Source: Paralvinella palmiformis (lineage: Eukaryota > Annelida > Polychaeta > Terebellida > Alvinellidae). From it: 64,000 nt of DNA. The notes beneath the pieces were generated by a model that was given only the letters and a program-made list of their open reading frames with translations, had not been told where the DNA came from and did no database searches. The position numbers were made by a program, and so were the translations under genes. Shown piece by piece: positions 23,989-44,016 of this stretch; position 1 is the first letter of the stretch; every line of letters begins with the position of its first letter. Location: contig JAODUP010000427.1 of assembly GCA_025642065.1 (NCBI GenBank), forward strand, positions 743,501 through 807,500. Reading direction: 5' to 3'.

Positions 23989-25987
23989 AATATGAAACAC
24001 CTGAAGGAACTTTTCACATGTTGATAAATTGTCTATTACAAATCCAAAAAGGAGTCTTTTAAATAACATTTTATCAAGAAATACGGTTTTGTATAACAAT
24101 GTGGTACACTTGTCGTTCATATTTTTGTATGCTAGACTTTTAATTTAATGATAATTTTAGATAGACTTCTAGATAGACAAAGAAACATGCAACCATCAGC
24201 CTTATGTTTATTTACACGCATTATAAATGTCGCTTAACAACCTTTCATTTTTTAATTATAATATGTGATATTTAGGACTGCAACGTCCGGGTGAAAGATT
24301 TTTAATCAGGTTGGCAGGTCTAAAAAAACTGCTCTAAACATCGATAATTCTGTTATGATACGAGATCAAGAAACCTATATTGAAACTTACATTTTGGAAT
24401 TATATTTTTCTGGTGATTTATTTCATATTATTTTGATTATGTTGTCATGAGGTCTGACTGGCAGTGGCGATTTTGAGTGATGAAAGCTGACTGCGATCGA
24501 GCCCCGACAAATAATTCTATCTAATTCTATAATAATAGCAGCAACACAATAAAATAAACAGAAAGAAAGCGTTATATTTAACAAATTGAATCGATCTGGT
24601 TTTGTGAAAAACAATCGTGAATTTACAAACGCGTATCTTAATTAGTTATTTCTTCCATGCTATTTCACTGGGTACGCGGCGTCGCTGACCCGAAAACCGG
24701 ACTCGATCTCGGGATCACGGTCTGTGGATGCATCGTGGAAATCGTGCATTCATTAGACTCGATCCACGTCATATGTATCCTGGGGCCTACACATATCTAG
24801 CTGCCTTAAGCAAGAGGTTCGAATCTTCGTGACAGTGGAGTACATAGAGATTTTGGGTTCTCCTCACATGAATCCAAGTCTTACCACAAATGTTTTGTGG
24901 TAAATGGCTAGTCTGCTGTCGCAAAATAAAAACCGGCAATAAAAATTAGACGAAAAGACGATAATTAAGGGGGGGGGGGCGATATAAATTCCAAACATTA
25001 ACATATCTACTGGTGTACATTATCCGATTTTGATCATTTTTAAATAATTGTTTTTTTAAACACAATTTTATCATGTACTTTTTATTACAGGATGAGCTAT
25101 TAAAAATATCGAAACTACTACGGTTTTAGTCCTGACTACAGTTTTTGTGTCCATGTGTTGCATGAAATAAACATCTCTGATCTCTCAACGTTCAGAAAAA
25201 AATGTGAGAAGTGTAATAATCACATTGTAATAATTACAGCCCAGTGTTCCGTACGTCTGCAGAGTGGATTGATGTTGCATAGCTGCTGAAGTTCACAATG
25301 TACTGCATTACAGATCTCCAGGTTGTTAGATAAGTTCTTAGTGCTTTTCACGCAAAACTATTTATGAGATGGATCTTACTTTAATAAATGTTTATTAGCA
25401 ACAGCTTCTTCAGAGATATACTCACACAACCTAGCTATCCCATTCAACGAAGTCAGACATACACAATAGGAGTACTAGCTATATATATATATATATATAT
25501 ATATAGTAGCTATTTTACTGTTGATTTTATATACAGGAATATCTTCCAAACATTCTTTTTATATTAATAAATCTATGATATAGCTGTCATGCCTTTAGGC
25601 TTATACTTATAGTGAGCCAGTGACAGCTTAAAGTAATATCTCATGCTATGGGGTTTTAGTGAGTGAACGTTTGTTTAATCTGTCCTAGTCACTGCTGAAA
25701 GATGTGTCTGAGGGGTAACTCCACAAAGAAATGAGATAATCGGATGAAACAATACCCAAACACGGGCAACAATAGGATTTGAAACCCGACGTCTGCAGCA
25801 GAGCACTATATTATAAACTTCGTTTTAGGAGAGTAGGCCTACATTTTTTTTTAGCATGTTAGATAGATCTGTGTACTGTCTCTTTTCTTCAATTATATGG
25901 TAATCAAGCACCGAATTAAAGTGATTTTAATGTTACATATTACATGTCATAATACTTTAAAATAAATGGCAATAGAAAGGAATAGTA

Positions 25988-25993
25988 TTTATT
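25988..25993 (-). terminator. MNAT1 polyadenylation signal
   Basis: TTTATT on the plus strand (AATAAA for MNAT1), about 280 nt beyond the stop codon. Confidence 0.45.
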
Positions 25994-26270
25994 TTGCACA
26001 CTCAATGCTAGGTATAGCATAATAACTAGACTGCCACGAAACACTGGACAGTGAGACGAGTACAACAAAATACACCTTCATAAATGCATCTAACGGCATG
26101 GTTTCCATATAACAAGGAAATAACAGCACCAGGTTGTTGACATAAAAAAAGTCCAGTCTGGATGTGTTCGTCAGGTAAAATCCGGAAAGGACAGTCAGCC
26201 TTTGAGTCCTTTCTGAATGAGTGAACAACAAATGGTTTTAACACAACACACTCCTGAAGATAACAGTTGA

Positions 26271-34610
<8,340 letters not shown>

Positions 34611-34689
34611 TTAAAACCGCTTCTTCTAGAGTAGGCAAACCATGGTTAGTAGTGCTGCCACCTGTCGTCTGTCATAAGGATCAGGTTAA

Positions 34690-34780
34690 TTTTCTTCTTC
34701 TTGAAGTTTGGGGTAGAGACCCCTGGCTGTCGCCTATTGGCTGATTGGGCACAGCCACCTGGTGTTGATTTATGTTATTC
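34690..34780 (-). repeat. SINE group B tail fragment
   Basis: Shares GGGTAGAGACCCCTGGCTGT with the inverted fragment at 45213-45245 and, more loosely, with the end of the SINE at 42225-42592. It lies about 100 bp upstream of the MNAT1 start codon. Confidence 0.5.
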
Positions 34781-34934
34781 TGACTTTTTCTTTCAATGGC
34801 AATATTTTTCCGCTCACGTTTTGCCATATTTTCATAATAAACACACGTAGATAACAGCTAATATCGAGCTGTATTTAGAACCAACAACTCACCGACCACG
34901 GACATTTTGTCAGGGCTAAGAGTAAGACTGACTG

Positions 34935-35160
34935 ACTTTAAAGGGCAGATTTTCCCACTTAGGATGTTTGAATGAAAGTAAAGCTTTTTTGTAACCTCAT
35001 AATCTCTACAAATCTCCAAACTGCTCAGGTAAAATGTATATTTCCATCACAGAATTATATATTTACCACCCAGAGTAATAGAAAATTAAACGTACGGTGT
35101 ATATTCAGTTTTAATTTAAATATATTTATTCGACATTATAGAAGAATGCCAAAATAAATA
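34935..35160 (+). repeat. Direct repeat D, copy 1
   Basis: Begins TTAAAGGGCAGATTTTCCCA and shares long blocks with 35640-35835 (ATGTTTGAATGAAAGT; GGTGTATATTCAGTTTTAAT). The TTAAAGG start suggests another T2-like MITE relic. Confidence 0.65.
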
Positions 35161-35164
35161 ATAG

Positions 35165-35510
35165 ACCAGGTTAATTATGAAAAAAATGTAAGGACTTTCT
35201 TCCTGGTGATTAAGATAATTTAAAACAAATTACGCCTTCAAAAAGAGACTTGCTATCACTCCTATTTAGAAGAATGGGCAGCGACATGGTACAAGTAAAA
35301 AGATAATGAACAGGATAGACAGACATGACCCATCAGCATTTTTCAAAAGAACATTTCACGAGCGAACCAGAGACCATTGATAGACATTATAATTGTTCAT
35401 ATGGTCCTTAATTCTTTCAAGTCCAGACTCGACAAGTAGTTGGAAGGATTATATGTACACACATGCGCCATGAGCTGTATGACAAGAAAACATGCGTTTA
35501 ATATGTACAA
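35165..35510 (+). pseudogene. 3' remnant of a non-LTR reverse transcriptase gene
   Basis: Decayed frames match the C-terminal end typical of CR1/Rex-like elements: the segment near 35400-35450 reads VLNSFKSRLDK after a frame shift, as does 54108-54140. It is sandwiched between the two D repeats. Confidence 0.5.
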
Positions 35511-35639
35511 ATTTGTCAATACCGGAATACAGTATGTAATTTAAATCTAGGAATATTGTATTACCACTAGAGCAGGCTCAGCTAGTGGACCGTAGCTGAT
35601 ACACTAACATTTGTTGAATGCGAAATGTTATATTACTGG

Positions 35640-35835
35640 TGTGGTGTATTTAAAGGACAAATTTACCCAATTAGAATGTTTGAATGAAAGTGAGCTTTTT
35701 ATAATAAATACATATTTCCGTCACAGAATGATATATTTTACCAGCCAGATTAACAGAAAATTAAACGGTGTATATTCAGTTTTAATTAAAATATATTTAT
35801 TCGATATCGTAGAAGAATTTCAAAATAAATAAAAG
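35640..35835 (+). repeat. Direct repeat D, copy 2
   Basis: Second copy of the 34935-35160 repeat, beginning TTTAAAGGACAAATTTACCC; followed by a long AT run (35858-35913). Confidence 0.65.
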
Positions 35836-35853
35836 TATGATTGTCAGTGTTTA

Positions 35854-35857
<4 letters not shown>

Positions 35858-35913
<56 letters not shown>
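35858..35913. repeat. (TA)n microsatellite
   Basis: Uninterrupted TA run of over 50 bp. Confidence 0.95.
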
Positions 35914-35916
<3 letters not shown>

Positions 35917-35919
35917 GAT

Positions 35920-36401
35920 TTTGGCGCATCTTTATTTCCGAGTTTTAAGCCTTCCAGACTCCCTTCTGAAGCAAATCCTGCGATACTATGGCTGTCCAAA
36001 CAACCTTCGCGAACAAGGACATACGGTCTTCAAATGTTGTTCCCGCCCACCTTCTCCTTGAGAACCCGCACGAGAGCAGCCTCGTCTTATACGTCGCCTA
36101 AGTAGACTACATTGACGGCAACAAGAGCCGCACAAGCCTGGTTCTCTTCGTTGATGACGTATATACGTCTTTTGGTGGCTGCGACTGGGTTGTCCGCGGC
36201 CGCGGACACATCTGCACCACTGGCGATTAAGGCGCCGCAAAACGGGTCGTCTTGAGGAAATGCATACCACTTACTAGATAGACCTGGGAAAAAATAGACC
36301 TGGGAAAATGTAGGGACTACATAGCATATTCCTAGCTTTCGCGTTGGAGATCTAGGCAGCTGTAGGATACATGCAATTCTTATTAGTATTGTGTAGGACA
36401 C
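35920..36401 (-). pseudogene. Unclassified element X, leftward frame, copy 1
   Basis: The minus-strand frame from about 36401 carries DDPFCGALIASGADVSAA, RRIYVINEENQACAALV and, after an in-frame TAA, DEAALVRVLKEKVGGNN. The same blocks occur at 55436-55880 on the plus strand (DDPFCTAYVISRAGDKAGLA, LYVIHESW, CDEAALVGVIDKEVSGH). Stops show decay. Protein family not recognised. Confidence 0.55.
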
Positions 36402-37060
36402 ATGCCGGCGAGACGATAACTATCCTTGGACCAGATCCAGGAAATCCGGAGCCAGTTACCAGCTGCAGAAGAAAAATAAAGGTATGGTATGCATTTCACG
36501 AGGCTATACAAGATATACCGAATATGCCATAGGAAAAGATGTCAGAAGCGGTCGTGCCTGTGCCGGGAGTGCAGCTCGATTTGGTTGTGGAGATTTTCTT
36601 TGTTCGTTTAGCGGATGACGTCGTGGAGACAGACGAGATATTTAGTGCAGAGGAAGAACGAGAAGAGGCGTATGTAGGAAGAGGTTCACGAATAGGCCCA
36701 GAAGCGGCGGCAAAAGATAGGGCTGCACGTAGATTAAGATCAAAACATGGATCTACACATCACTTTCGGTTATCTTGCTATGGAAAGTGCTCGGAAAGAC
36801 CTGGACTGTAACATGTCAGTCTGTCACCCAGTCTCGAATACAAAGATCGCAGCGTCGATATCCTTTCTATATGGTATAGGCAGCTCAGTGGGGCAATTGT
36901 CACTCTAAAAAGCTTGTATGGCGCGCTTTCCGTTCGAATAGATCCGGGTGTTGCAGGAAGAATGCATCAGCGGAGAGGAGAAACAGAAATTAAAGACGAG
37001 GAAGAACTCTATGGAGATACGACCAAAAAATGGCTGAACTGGAGTGTTCTATGCCAGGGC
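36402..37060 (+). pseudogene. Unclassified element X, rightward frame, copy 1
   Basis: Starts head-to-head with the leftward frame. Blocks shared with the minus strand of 54725-55100 are LSLDQIQEIR (near 36420), DEIFSAEEERE (near 36630) and, after a shift, FGYLAMESARKDLDCNM (near 36765). A further stretch follows (SNTKIAASISFLYGIGSSVG, near 36840) before the frame breaks. I do not recognise the protein; a virus- or transposon-derived gene is possible. Confidence 0.55.
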
Positions 37061-37066
37061 GTGGTG

Positions 37067-37148
37067 GGTGATGATGACGATTGATGTTTTACGGCCACTT
37101 TTGTGCACATGGTAGGCTAAATGGGTCGAGTGGTGGAGGATTGATATA
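37067..37148 (-). mobile_element. SINE group A, truncated copy 4
   Basis: Tail half only (GATGATGACGATTGATG, ACGGCCACTTTTGTGCACAT); inserted at the right edge of element X copy 1. Confidence 0.7.
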
Positions 37149-37150
37149 TT

Positions 37151-37760
37151 CTATATTCCTGACAGGACGGTGGTGGAGCTGTGCAACATGCCTACACGCC
37201 AGCCAGTGCGATCGCCCGGTCTTCCTTTTTCCACGGCAAAGTTGGGAGAGAGGTGGACGTCCATTTTCAGGAGCGCCCCATCGCCATCTAAACTGGAGAC
37301 TTCCTTCTCAATGAAGTATTCGTGGATCTTCAAGAGTATACTGCTTAAAAGTATTACTTCACTATCCTGCAGTTCGCAACGTTATTGTGTTCTATAAAAT
37401 AAATGTCTGGATGACTGGAAGGTCGGCTGTCTGGAACATTTCTGCAGTAGACACGATTACCGCTTCCCCAGTAAGTGCATTCCATAGTGGAATAAAACGT
37501 ACATGGAATGACTGCTGGTATGTCATGCAAGGGGCTGACAGATTTGGTAGTTTGTGCTTGTGTTGGCATTTGGTATCGGCATCTGCTGTGGTAATGATTA
37601 CAGGCAAGGTAATCCCCGTCAGGAATAGCAGGGTTCTAGGTGAGTCCTGGTAGACCGTCGAAGCGAAGACATATGCATTAGCAGGTTCTGTAAAATTTGA
37701 TCCGTGATAATAGCTTATCAAGTAAACACATACAATCGACTTCATTAGAAACACATTCAA
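37151..37760 (-). pseudogene. Fragmented minus-strand frame next to element X
   Basis: The minus strand from 37742 reads MKSIVCVYLISYYHG, a plausible signal peptide, and stays open to 37392. A second open stretch (37333-37151) carries MKIHEYFIEKEVSSLDGDGA. There are four Cys. Not recognised; it may belong to element X. Confidence 0.35.
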
Positions 37761-37869
37761 TCGACTTCATTGTCCTGCAACCTGTTATTTGTAAACTGTG
37801 ATGTCATGGGAAGCAATGTCTTATAAACACCAAGGAGGAATTAAATTGAGTGGTTTGTTTAGTATGAAC

Positions 37870-38090
37870 GCTGATCATACCCGATACATAATTATAACAA
37901 TAATAACATAGCACTTATTATAGCGCCACATATCCTAATGCTTAGTTCAAGGACGCTTAATTATGTCTGAGGGGATATTCCCATAACACAGGTAAGAGCT
38001 GTATACGAACGCACAGCCTATATTTTCATATACAAATAAACCAGCACAACGCTCTATCCACTGTGCTACCTGAGCAGCGAGCAATTAAAT
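37870..38090 (-). repeat. Decayed SINE with tRNA-like A box
   Basis: The minus strand reads AGGTAGCACAGTGGATAGAG near 38060-38080, an A-box-like head. The other end (near 37900-37935) resembles the 'GCGCTATATAA' tail seen at 15990 and 54590. Confidence 0.4.
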
Positions 38091-38513
38091 TGAAACGTTA
38101 ATATATGTCATTCATAAATATATTTCAGTGATACTGACAATATTTTGGGGGTGGGTGTTGTGTTTTATACCATAAACATTTGAATTGACCAATCACTTTC
38201 CACCAGCAGGAGATTTTGCATGTAATATACTTAATTTGGTCTCGTCCGAAACTGCTCAGGCAAATGGGTCACCCACATCTTTTCGAAATCAGTTTCTTTT
38301 GACAAATAACATATTTTCATATACATTTAATGTAGCTTTCCTAAGACACATGAAAAAGACAATTGTTAGCTTTTCAACTTCATATGTTTTAATTTGTCAA
38401 ACAACTCACTTATTAGATTTTTGGAATCATTTGGAGACTTGATATTAAACAATATAAGAAAGACATTATTGTTTAATCCAAGAACAGTGTTAATGTAACA
38501 TTAACTAAATAAA

Positions 38514-38548
<35 letters not shown>

Positions 38549-39579
38549 TATATATATATATATATAAAAGAGAGAGAGAGAGAGAATGAGGTATTAAGTA
38601 AGTGTTGAAATTAATTATCAATATTGAAACACCATCAGAGAAGTATGAAAAACAGCACAGTAACTCAAACATTAATCTATTCAGGTATATGTTTATTAGA
38701 GCATCCATTGTTAAGAGAATATATTATTATTAATATTTACATGTAATAATAATAATTAAAAAAACATACACATAAACATATTTGTGCTTTAATGAATATT
38801 TTTTAGAAAATTGAAAAAAAAAACTACATAAAGACTAAATAATTAAGTACCAAAAAATAAAACAGTAAAATTATATATATATATATATTTCAAAAACGAC
38901 TTAATAATATTTTGATTTGTTTAGAAAATTATATGAATGTGATCACAGTTTTATTCTATATTGTTACTAAAACATTATACTACTGTTCATTACCCAAAAT
39001 GTTTGATTGTAAATGCTAAATCCTGGCTACTTAAATGATTGCAACATGTGTATGACTACAGTCATTGGAAGCCACATAGCTACTGCAGGTCATTATATAT
39101 ACATCTTCACACATCATAATAATTTAATCACAATAATCTTGCATAGTCTACTTCACAGTCACCACAGATATATAAATAACACAAAACAAACGTGGCAGCT
39201 TTGGAAAGACCTTGCTTGATTTTTAGTACCGGTAGGTTGAACATTTGGTAAACTGCATGTTAAGCTAGTTGTAACTAGTAACAATTCCAAATTTCAGGTA
39301 GCAAGTCCATAACTTACTCTTTTTGATGATGCAACATGTTTCTACGAAACAATCAGCTTTTTATCAGAGTGCATGCTTCTGGATGCCACATATTTTGACG
39401 ACATCTCTGGATCTTCTATGCACAACATTATTACTAGATAAGATAATAGGATTAGCTCAGACCAAATTTAGTTAACATGCATCCTTTGAGTGTAATTCAC
39501 TACATGCATTTCAGTTCCAATACTGAATCACAAAGAAAATAATTCTTAAATATCATATATAATAATGCTGAAACACTAG
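38091..39579. other. Intergenic, no gene seen
   Basis: AT-rich. Contains a compound (CA)n(TA)n(GA)n microsatellite at 38516-38586 and a short AT run at 38874-38889. Open frames are short and without motif. Confidence 0.6.
38516..38586. repeat. (CA)n(TA)n(GA)n compound microsatellite
   Basis: Same CA-TA-GA order as the tract at 17838-17947. Confidence 0.95.
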
Positions 39580-39932
39580 CAGTGTTTGAGCTAGGATTTG
39601 AAATTTAGGGGACATGTGTCTCCCCTCTTGAAAAAAAGTGAGACATCACATTTTACCTGGATTCATCTATTTATAAATACATTATCCGATAACTAAAAGA
39701 ATCCAAAATGCACAGCAAGTCATACACACACAATTATTAATATATACACAATATATAAAATGATTGTGTAATTGTGCGCTTGTTTGCTTGAAATTTACAC
39801 ATGCATTTGCGTCACTGTGTGTAGTGTACCACCAAGATTACAATGCAAATGCTTATTATTTTTTTATAAGTTTATTAATAACAAAATCTCTCCTTATTAA
39901 CTTTAATGAACCTGAAATTATTAGTACAATGT

Positions 39933-39936
<4 letters not shown>

Positions 39937-39971
<35 letters not shown>
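39937..39971. repeat. (AT)n microsatellite
   Basis: Inside the hAT element; a second AT run is at 40042-40075. Confidence 0.95.
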
Positions 39972-39972
<1 letters not shown>

Positions 39973-40040
39973 AGTGACATACATTCACAATGATACATTT
40001 GTTTATAAAAAAGTTCACCTCACTGGCTGCCATCAATCTA

Positions 40041-40078
<38 letters not shown>

Positions 40079-40108
40079 ACAGTACTAACATTTGAAAAAA
40101 TAGTATAT

Positions 40109-40850
40109 TTATTTGTTGTATACAGTTTTTAATCTATCCTTCCCCTTCCTGAATTCTGTGAGGGCCTCATCATAGCTGAAGTCCAGCCAGTGAGAACCCT
40201 CCAATTTGATTATTGCCATGATGTTTAGTTTCTGACTGGACAGTCCATTACGGAGATGGGTTTTCAACTTATTCTGTGCTGAAACCCCCCCCCCTCTATC
40301 GCTGTGGTGGGTGTTGATGATGCTCCCCAAAACTGGAAGTGACTCTGTAGGGTAGTGTTTGGACCTGACCAGAGTCTTCAGCATAGCCCATTCCTGGTGA
40401 GTCTCGGATGCTTCAATATATGGTTCATCCCCCTGTCTATACTTTTGACTCAACATGGCAATTTCATCATTGCCAAGTTTGCCAGCATCTTCCTCTGACA
40501 TACCAATCAGTCCACGTAGGCCCAGTACAGATAATGCCTAGATGGTGTCAACAGAAGACTCTGGTTAACGCTTCTCTATTTGCACAAGAATGTTGGCAAG
40601 GAAGTCCTTTCTGGAAGCTAGAAATTATCTGGGGTGAATTACGAAGCTTTAGTCCTTTTAAATTATTTGAACCAGTTATGAGTGTCTCAACCTGGTTCAG
40701 GTAAGGAGCGAGTCGTGTGTCCTCCTGCAGGGTCTTGATCTGCGACACCACGGCTCTGATTGTTGGGTACACAATTCCCAGGTAGAGGTCTTTCGTTGGG
40801 AAATCCCCTTCGAAAATTCTCTCCCATCAAGCAGACGACATGGCGCGAGG
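40109..40850 (-). pseudogene. hAT transposase C-terminal remnant
   Basis: The minus-strand frame 40501-40109 ends with a hAT dimerisation-like segment: SAQNKLKTHLRNGLSSQKLN, then IIKLEGSHW and a Lys/Arg-rich end. Upstream, 40772-40548 reads YPTIRAVVSQIKTLQEDTRL and NQVETLI in the same orientation but a different frame, interrupted by stops. The catalytic core is missing. Transposase orientation puts its end near the left terminus of the element, as expected. Confidence 0.65.
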
Positions 40851-42224
40851 CGGAGCGAATATATGACCTAGATAAATGGCGCTAAAAGTTAACCAGCCAA
40901 AGATATCTAGTTAGATATATAATTTAATTGAAATATGTTTAGTTTTAACCTACACTAGTTTTATTTCAATCCAAGTCAGCACTTTTGACAATGTCCATTG
41001 TTTTCAGTTTGACAACTTCAATTTAGCGGTGCATAATTTATGCATAGCTTAAATCACTGCAGAGTCTTAAAACAATTAAGAAATGAATACGTCAGTATGT
41101 TTCTTGTGATTACCACTTTACTAAGTTTCTTCCTTGCGTTTAGTGATATTGTGGTTTGTCAAATTTTCAGCGACCAAACATTTGCTCAGTTTTAGTCATA
41201 GCTAATGGTGCATTTTACTCCAATCTTTATATCTCGCTACATTACCATGTCTGTTTAATACCTCATATCTCAGTATTCCGTTCTGTTTGTGTCTTATTCT
41301 TCGAAATAAAACCTTATTGATGCACCAGCTGTCATTATCCACTACGATTACCAGTGACGTATCACGTGCTTAATTATGTGACAACTAATTTAACTTAGTT
41401 CACCGTATTCTATGATGTTTTGAGCAAGATCTGATTAGAAAGATATTATTAATTCAAAAGTAGTATGTAATAGCCGACCCAGACACCTTAATGATAAGCT
41501 AAAACAGCTAAACTGTTACAAAACAGAACTCCAATTCACCAGTGACGTAACTGTAAGTTTTTCACAGCGTTACATGGAAATATTGTCACTCGTGTGAGAA
41601 CAATATTCGGAAATGTCTTATTTACACCCCTACGCAAAACTAATACAATTTTCTAGGATTAAAATAAGTGTCTAACTTATTTTCGATAGCTGCGTCATTT
41701 GCTAGGTCAGTGTACTATAAATTACGCAAAATGCTGAATATTGGATCTTCATTGAAGCAATCTACATAGCAGACATATTGAATAATTGTGCACAGTAACA
41801 TCTTACCATCTATTTTTGTGACATTCGGTTGCTTTTCTGCCCACGTTTCCCCGACAATCCTTCTGATCATCAGATGAAAACATCTCTTGTGTTAAGCGTA
41901 TCAGACTACCTTATATACTCGCGTACATATCTCATTTTTGACCCTGTAATTCTATCCTCGGGCATATGCTCGCTGTATAAGTCGAGGTCAAGTAATGGCT
42001 TTAAATCCCTCAAAATCCGAATCATTGTCGTCATTCGCGAAAAAGCCTACCCAGTCCTATCAAACTCATGGTGTTAGCATGTGCTTCGTAAATATATCAC
42101 TTTCTTCACCGACAGCGAAACACATGGATTTCACTTCGACTGGTGAGACATTACATATGTCTCAACAAGAAAGGTCGCCACTCTGGATTCAGTCCCCTGA
42201 AGAAACGTCCAGAGCTCGAGATTC
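40851..42224. other. Interior of the hAT element, no gene seen
   Basis: Unique-looking AT-rich sequence; the open frame at 41995-42492 mostly reads through the following SINE and is not taken as a gene. Confidence 0.5.
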
Positions 42225-42592
42225 TGGTTTTGTTGTTCGGGGAGAATCCCCAGGCTGTCGCTTAATCAGCACAGCCTCTATGTTGGAGTGGTTGAGAAAC
42301 CTCCTCCCCCACCACTCACAGGGGAGCAGTACGGAAAGATGGAGCCGAAATACCCTGAGGGTGGTCACTGCCAGAGTGTTTTACGTCCTCAGGGGGTTTT
42401 TAACGTCCCCCTTTATTTTAAATAATTCAGTGGAGACGGCAGCGCCATTTAACGTGGTCAGCCACCCACGATGTAGTGAGCCGAGAAATTAATCCCTGGA
42501 AAAGTTTCGACCTCTTACGGAGTTCGAACCTGCGACCGTTGGCACCAAGTGCTTAACCACTAGGCCACCGGAGCTCACTTCGAGATTCTCTG
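42225..42592 (-). mobile_element. tRNA-derived SINE, group B
   Basis: The minus strand begins GAGCTCCGGTGGCCTAGTGG (A box) and has GCAGGTTCGAACTCCGTAAG (B box) about 45 nt on. The body includes TGGTGGCTGACCACG-type and CCTCAGGG blocks. It ends in the CCCCAGGCTGTCGC tail shared with 34690-34780 and 45213-45245. Confidence 0.7.
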
Positions 42593-42647
42593 TTGCTATG
42601 CCTTATTATACACGCTAAAACACACATGGATTTCGCTTTGATGTTAA

Positions 42648-43080
42648 TGTAGTCATGGCTAGTTGTCGAACTGATTGATGTTAGAAGAGTTAGTGATAGC
42701 CCGTTCGTGCCGATTAATGATTTGTGGAATCATAGTTCTCTGGTTGATTGATGTGCGAGAGAAGTTGGTTCACCCATTCCGGCCGCTTGTGGCTGGCCGG
42801 TTATTGGGATCGCACGGATGTAGATGGCGTGTCCGTGGGGTTTGTACCTGTATTCATGTTTTCGTGCTGTGGGTTGAATGTGTGAAAGCTTTGTTTTTTG
42901 GTACAGCCAAGATTGTGTCGCCACTGGACAACACGCTAATTGTACTGAACGGAGTATTTCCCCTTTATATACCGGTCTTAGATGTGTGGGAGGAGTTTTT
43001 GTAATGGATTATTCTTAACTCAGCCAAGTCAGCGGTAACTGGACTAGGTGACCATGCGGGGTCTACCAGACAACCACGCG
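42648..43080 (+). mobile_element. LTR fragment, related to the 51.2-51.7 kb LTR
   Basis: Starts TGTAGTCATGGCTAGTTGTC, as the minus-strand LTR at 51697 starts TGTAACGTCATGGCCGGTTG. Shared later blocks are GATTGATGTGCGA, CTTTATATACC (TATA box) and GACCATGCGGGGTCTACC. Truncated at about 43080 by or next to a SINE. Confidence 0.7.
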
Positions 43081-43084
43081 ACAT

Positions 43085-43256
43085 TGATGATTGATGTTTT
43101 ACGGCCACTTTTGTGCACAAAGTAGGCTAAATGGGCCGAGCGACTTCCAAAGGTAATGAGACAAAGTGAAAGACGAAACAACCTTCAGATATGCCCACGC
43201 CGGATTCGAACACGGGAGGTCCAGCAAGCTACCGCTAGACCACGGAGGCGCCCCAA
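43085..43256 (-). mobile_element. SINE group A, copy 5
   Basis: Near full length. Minus-strand head TCTAGCGGTAGCTTGCTGG, B-box region GTGTTCGAATCC, body and ATCAATCATCAAT tail. Confidence 0.8.
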
Positions 43257-43564
43257 CAACAATTATCTCTTTTTTTAAATATTATCTTTTTGGGGTTTTT
43301 GGGAGAATTTTAGGAAAAAAGTTGGCCGGGGGGGGTTTTGGGAGGTTTGGGCCCCATTTGGTACTTTTCATTACAACTACAGTAATAAACAAACTTGTCA
43401 CAACAAATACGCCTGATTGTAACTTCAACTGGCAAGCGTTATTAATTAATTGTTTCACGGCAACTTGCGAGCAAGGTTTCACAAAACATCCGGAGATACT
43501 GGTAGGTAACAGCGCATGACTATCAAGTATTATTACATAAAGACCGGCGTGTTTGTGAGATTCA

Positions 43565-43765
43565 AATAACAGTTTGATGAAAATTAATTGTTATTTATTG
43601 AATAATAATTGATTAGTAGGCAGTGATGTGACGATTTTATTCGACTCTTATTTGGTTGAATCCTATAGTGTTGTGTGTCAAGGACGGCCGAAAAATATCC
43701 TTCCTTCAGCTGGTAGGAAATATGAAGCGCGTATAATTCAAGGTGCTTCTGGGAACTCCCTTTTA
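43565..43765 (+). repeat. Repeat unit R, copy 2
   Basis: Matches 31385-31595 on the other strand. Plus frame SYSVVCQGRPKNILPSAGRK corresponds to SYSVVCKRMAQNIFPLAGRK there. Confidence 0.55.
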
Positions 43766-44016
43766 CCTACCCCAAATATCCTTTGTAGAGTGAGAGGAGG
43801 TTTGACGGCAAACCTTCTTTGATGTGCAGATTAAAATTAATGTTTTAGTCCTGTTAGATCACGAGCAACCAAAACACGTGTAAAATATTGCTGGTGTCGC
43901 TCCACTTGTGTAGAAGTGCGATATTTACAATAGTTATGCGACATCACAAAAATCGCGTCCTAGCTCAAACACTGCACTAGGATTATACTGTATTAAATAC
44001 TAATCAAAATTATTGA

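Larger units (their letters stand above)
23560..25987. other. Intergenic between the transposon and MNAT1
   Basis: AT-rich, no gene seen. Holds (CT)n(AT)n at 23641-23686, (AT)n at 25480-25504, a truncated SINE (23924-23988), a decayed tRNA-like repeat near 24660-24930 (B-box-like GAGGTTCGAATCTTC at about 24813) and another decayed one near 25710-25810. Confidence 0.55.
39580..43974. mobile_element. hAT-type transposon with nested insertions
   Basis: The left end starts CAGTGTTTGAGCTAGGATTT; the right end, read inward, starts CAGTGTTTGAGCTAGGACGC (17-bp terminal inverted repeat). CACTAG flanks both ends (39574-39579, 43975-43980); hAT usually makes 8 bp, so the match is partial. A hAT C-terminal fragment lies at 40109-40850. 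A SINE, an LTR fragment, a second SINE and repeat unit R occupy 42.2-43.8 kb. Confidence 0.6.

Noticed and set aside
41995..42492. 165-codon open frame as a gene
   Set aside because: It reads across the boundary of a SINE and has no conserved protein features.
42480..42592. tRNA gene
   Set aside because: A and B boxes are present here and in the other SINE heads, but acceptor and anticodon stems do not pair and a SINE body follows.
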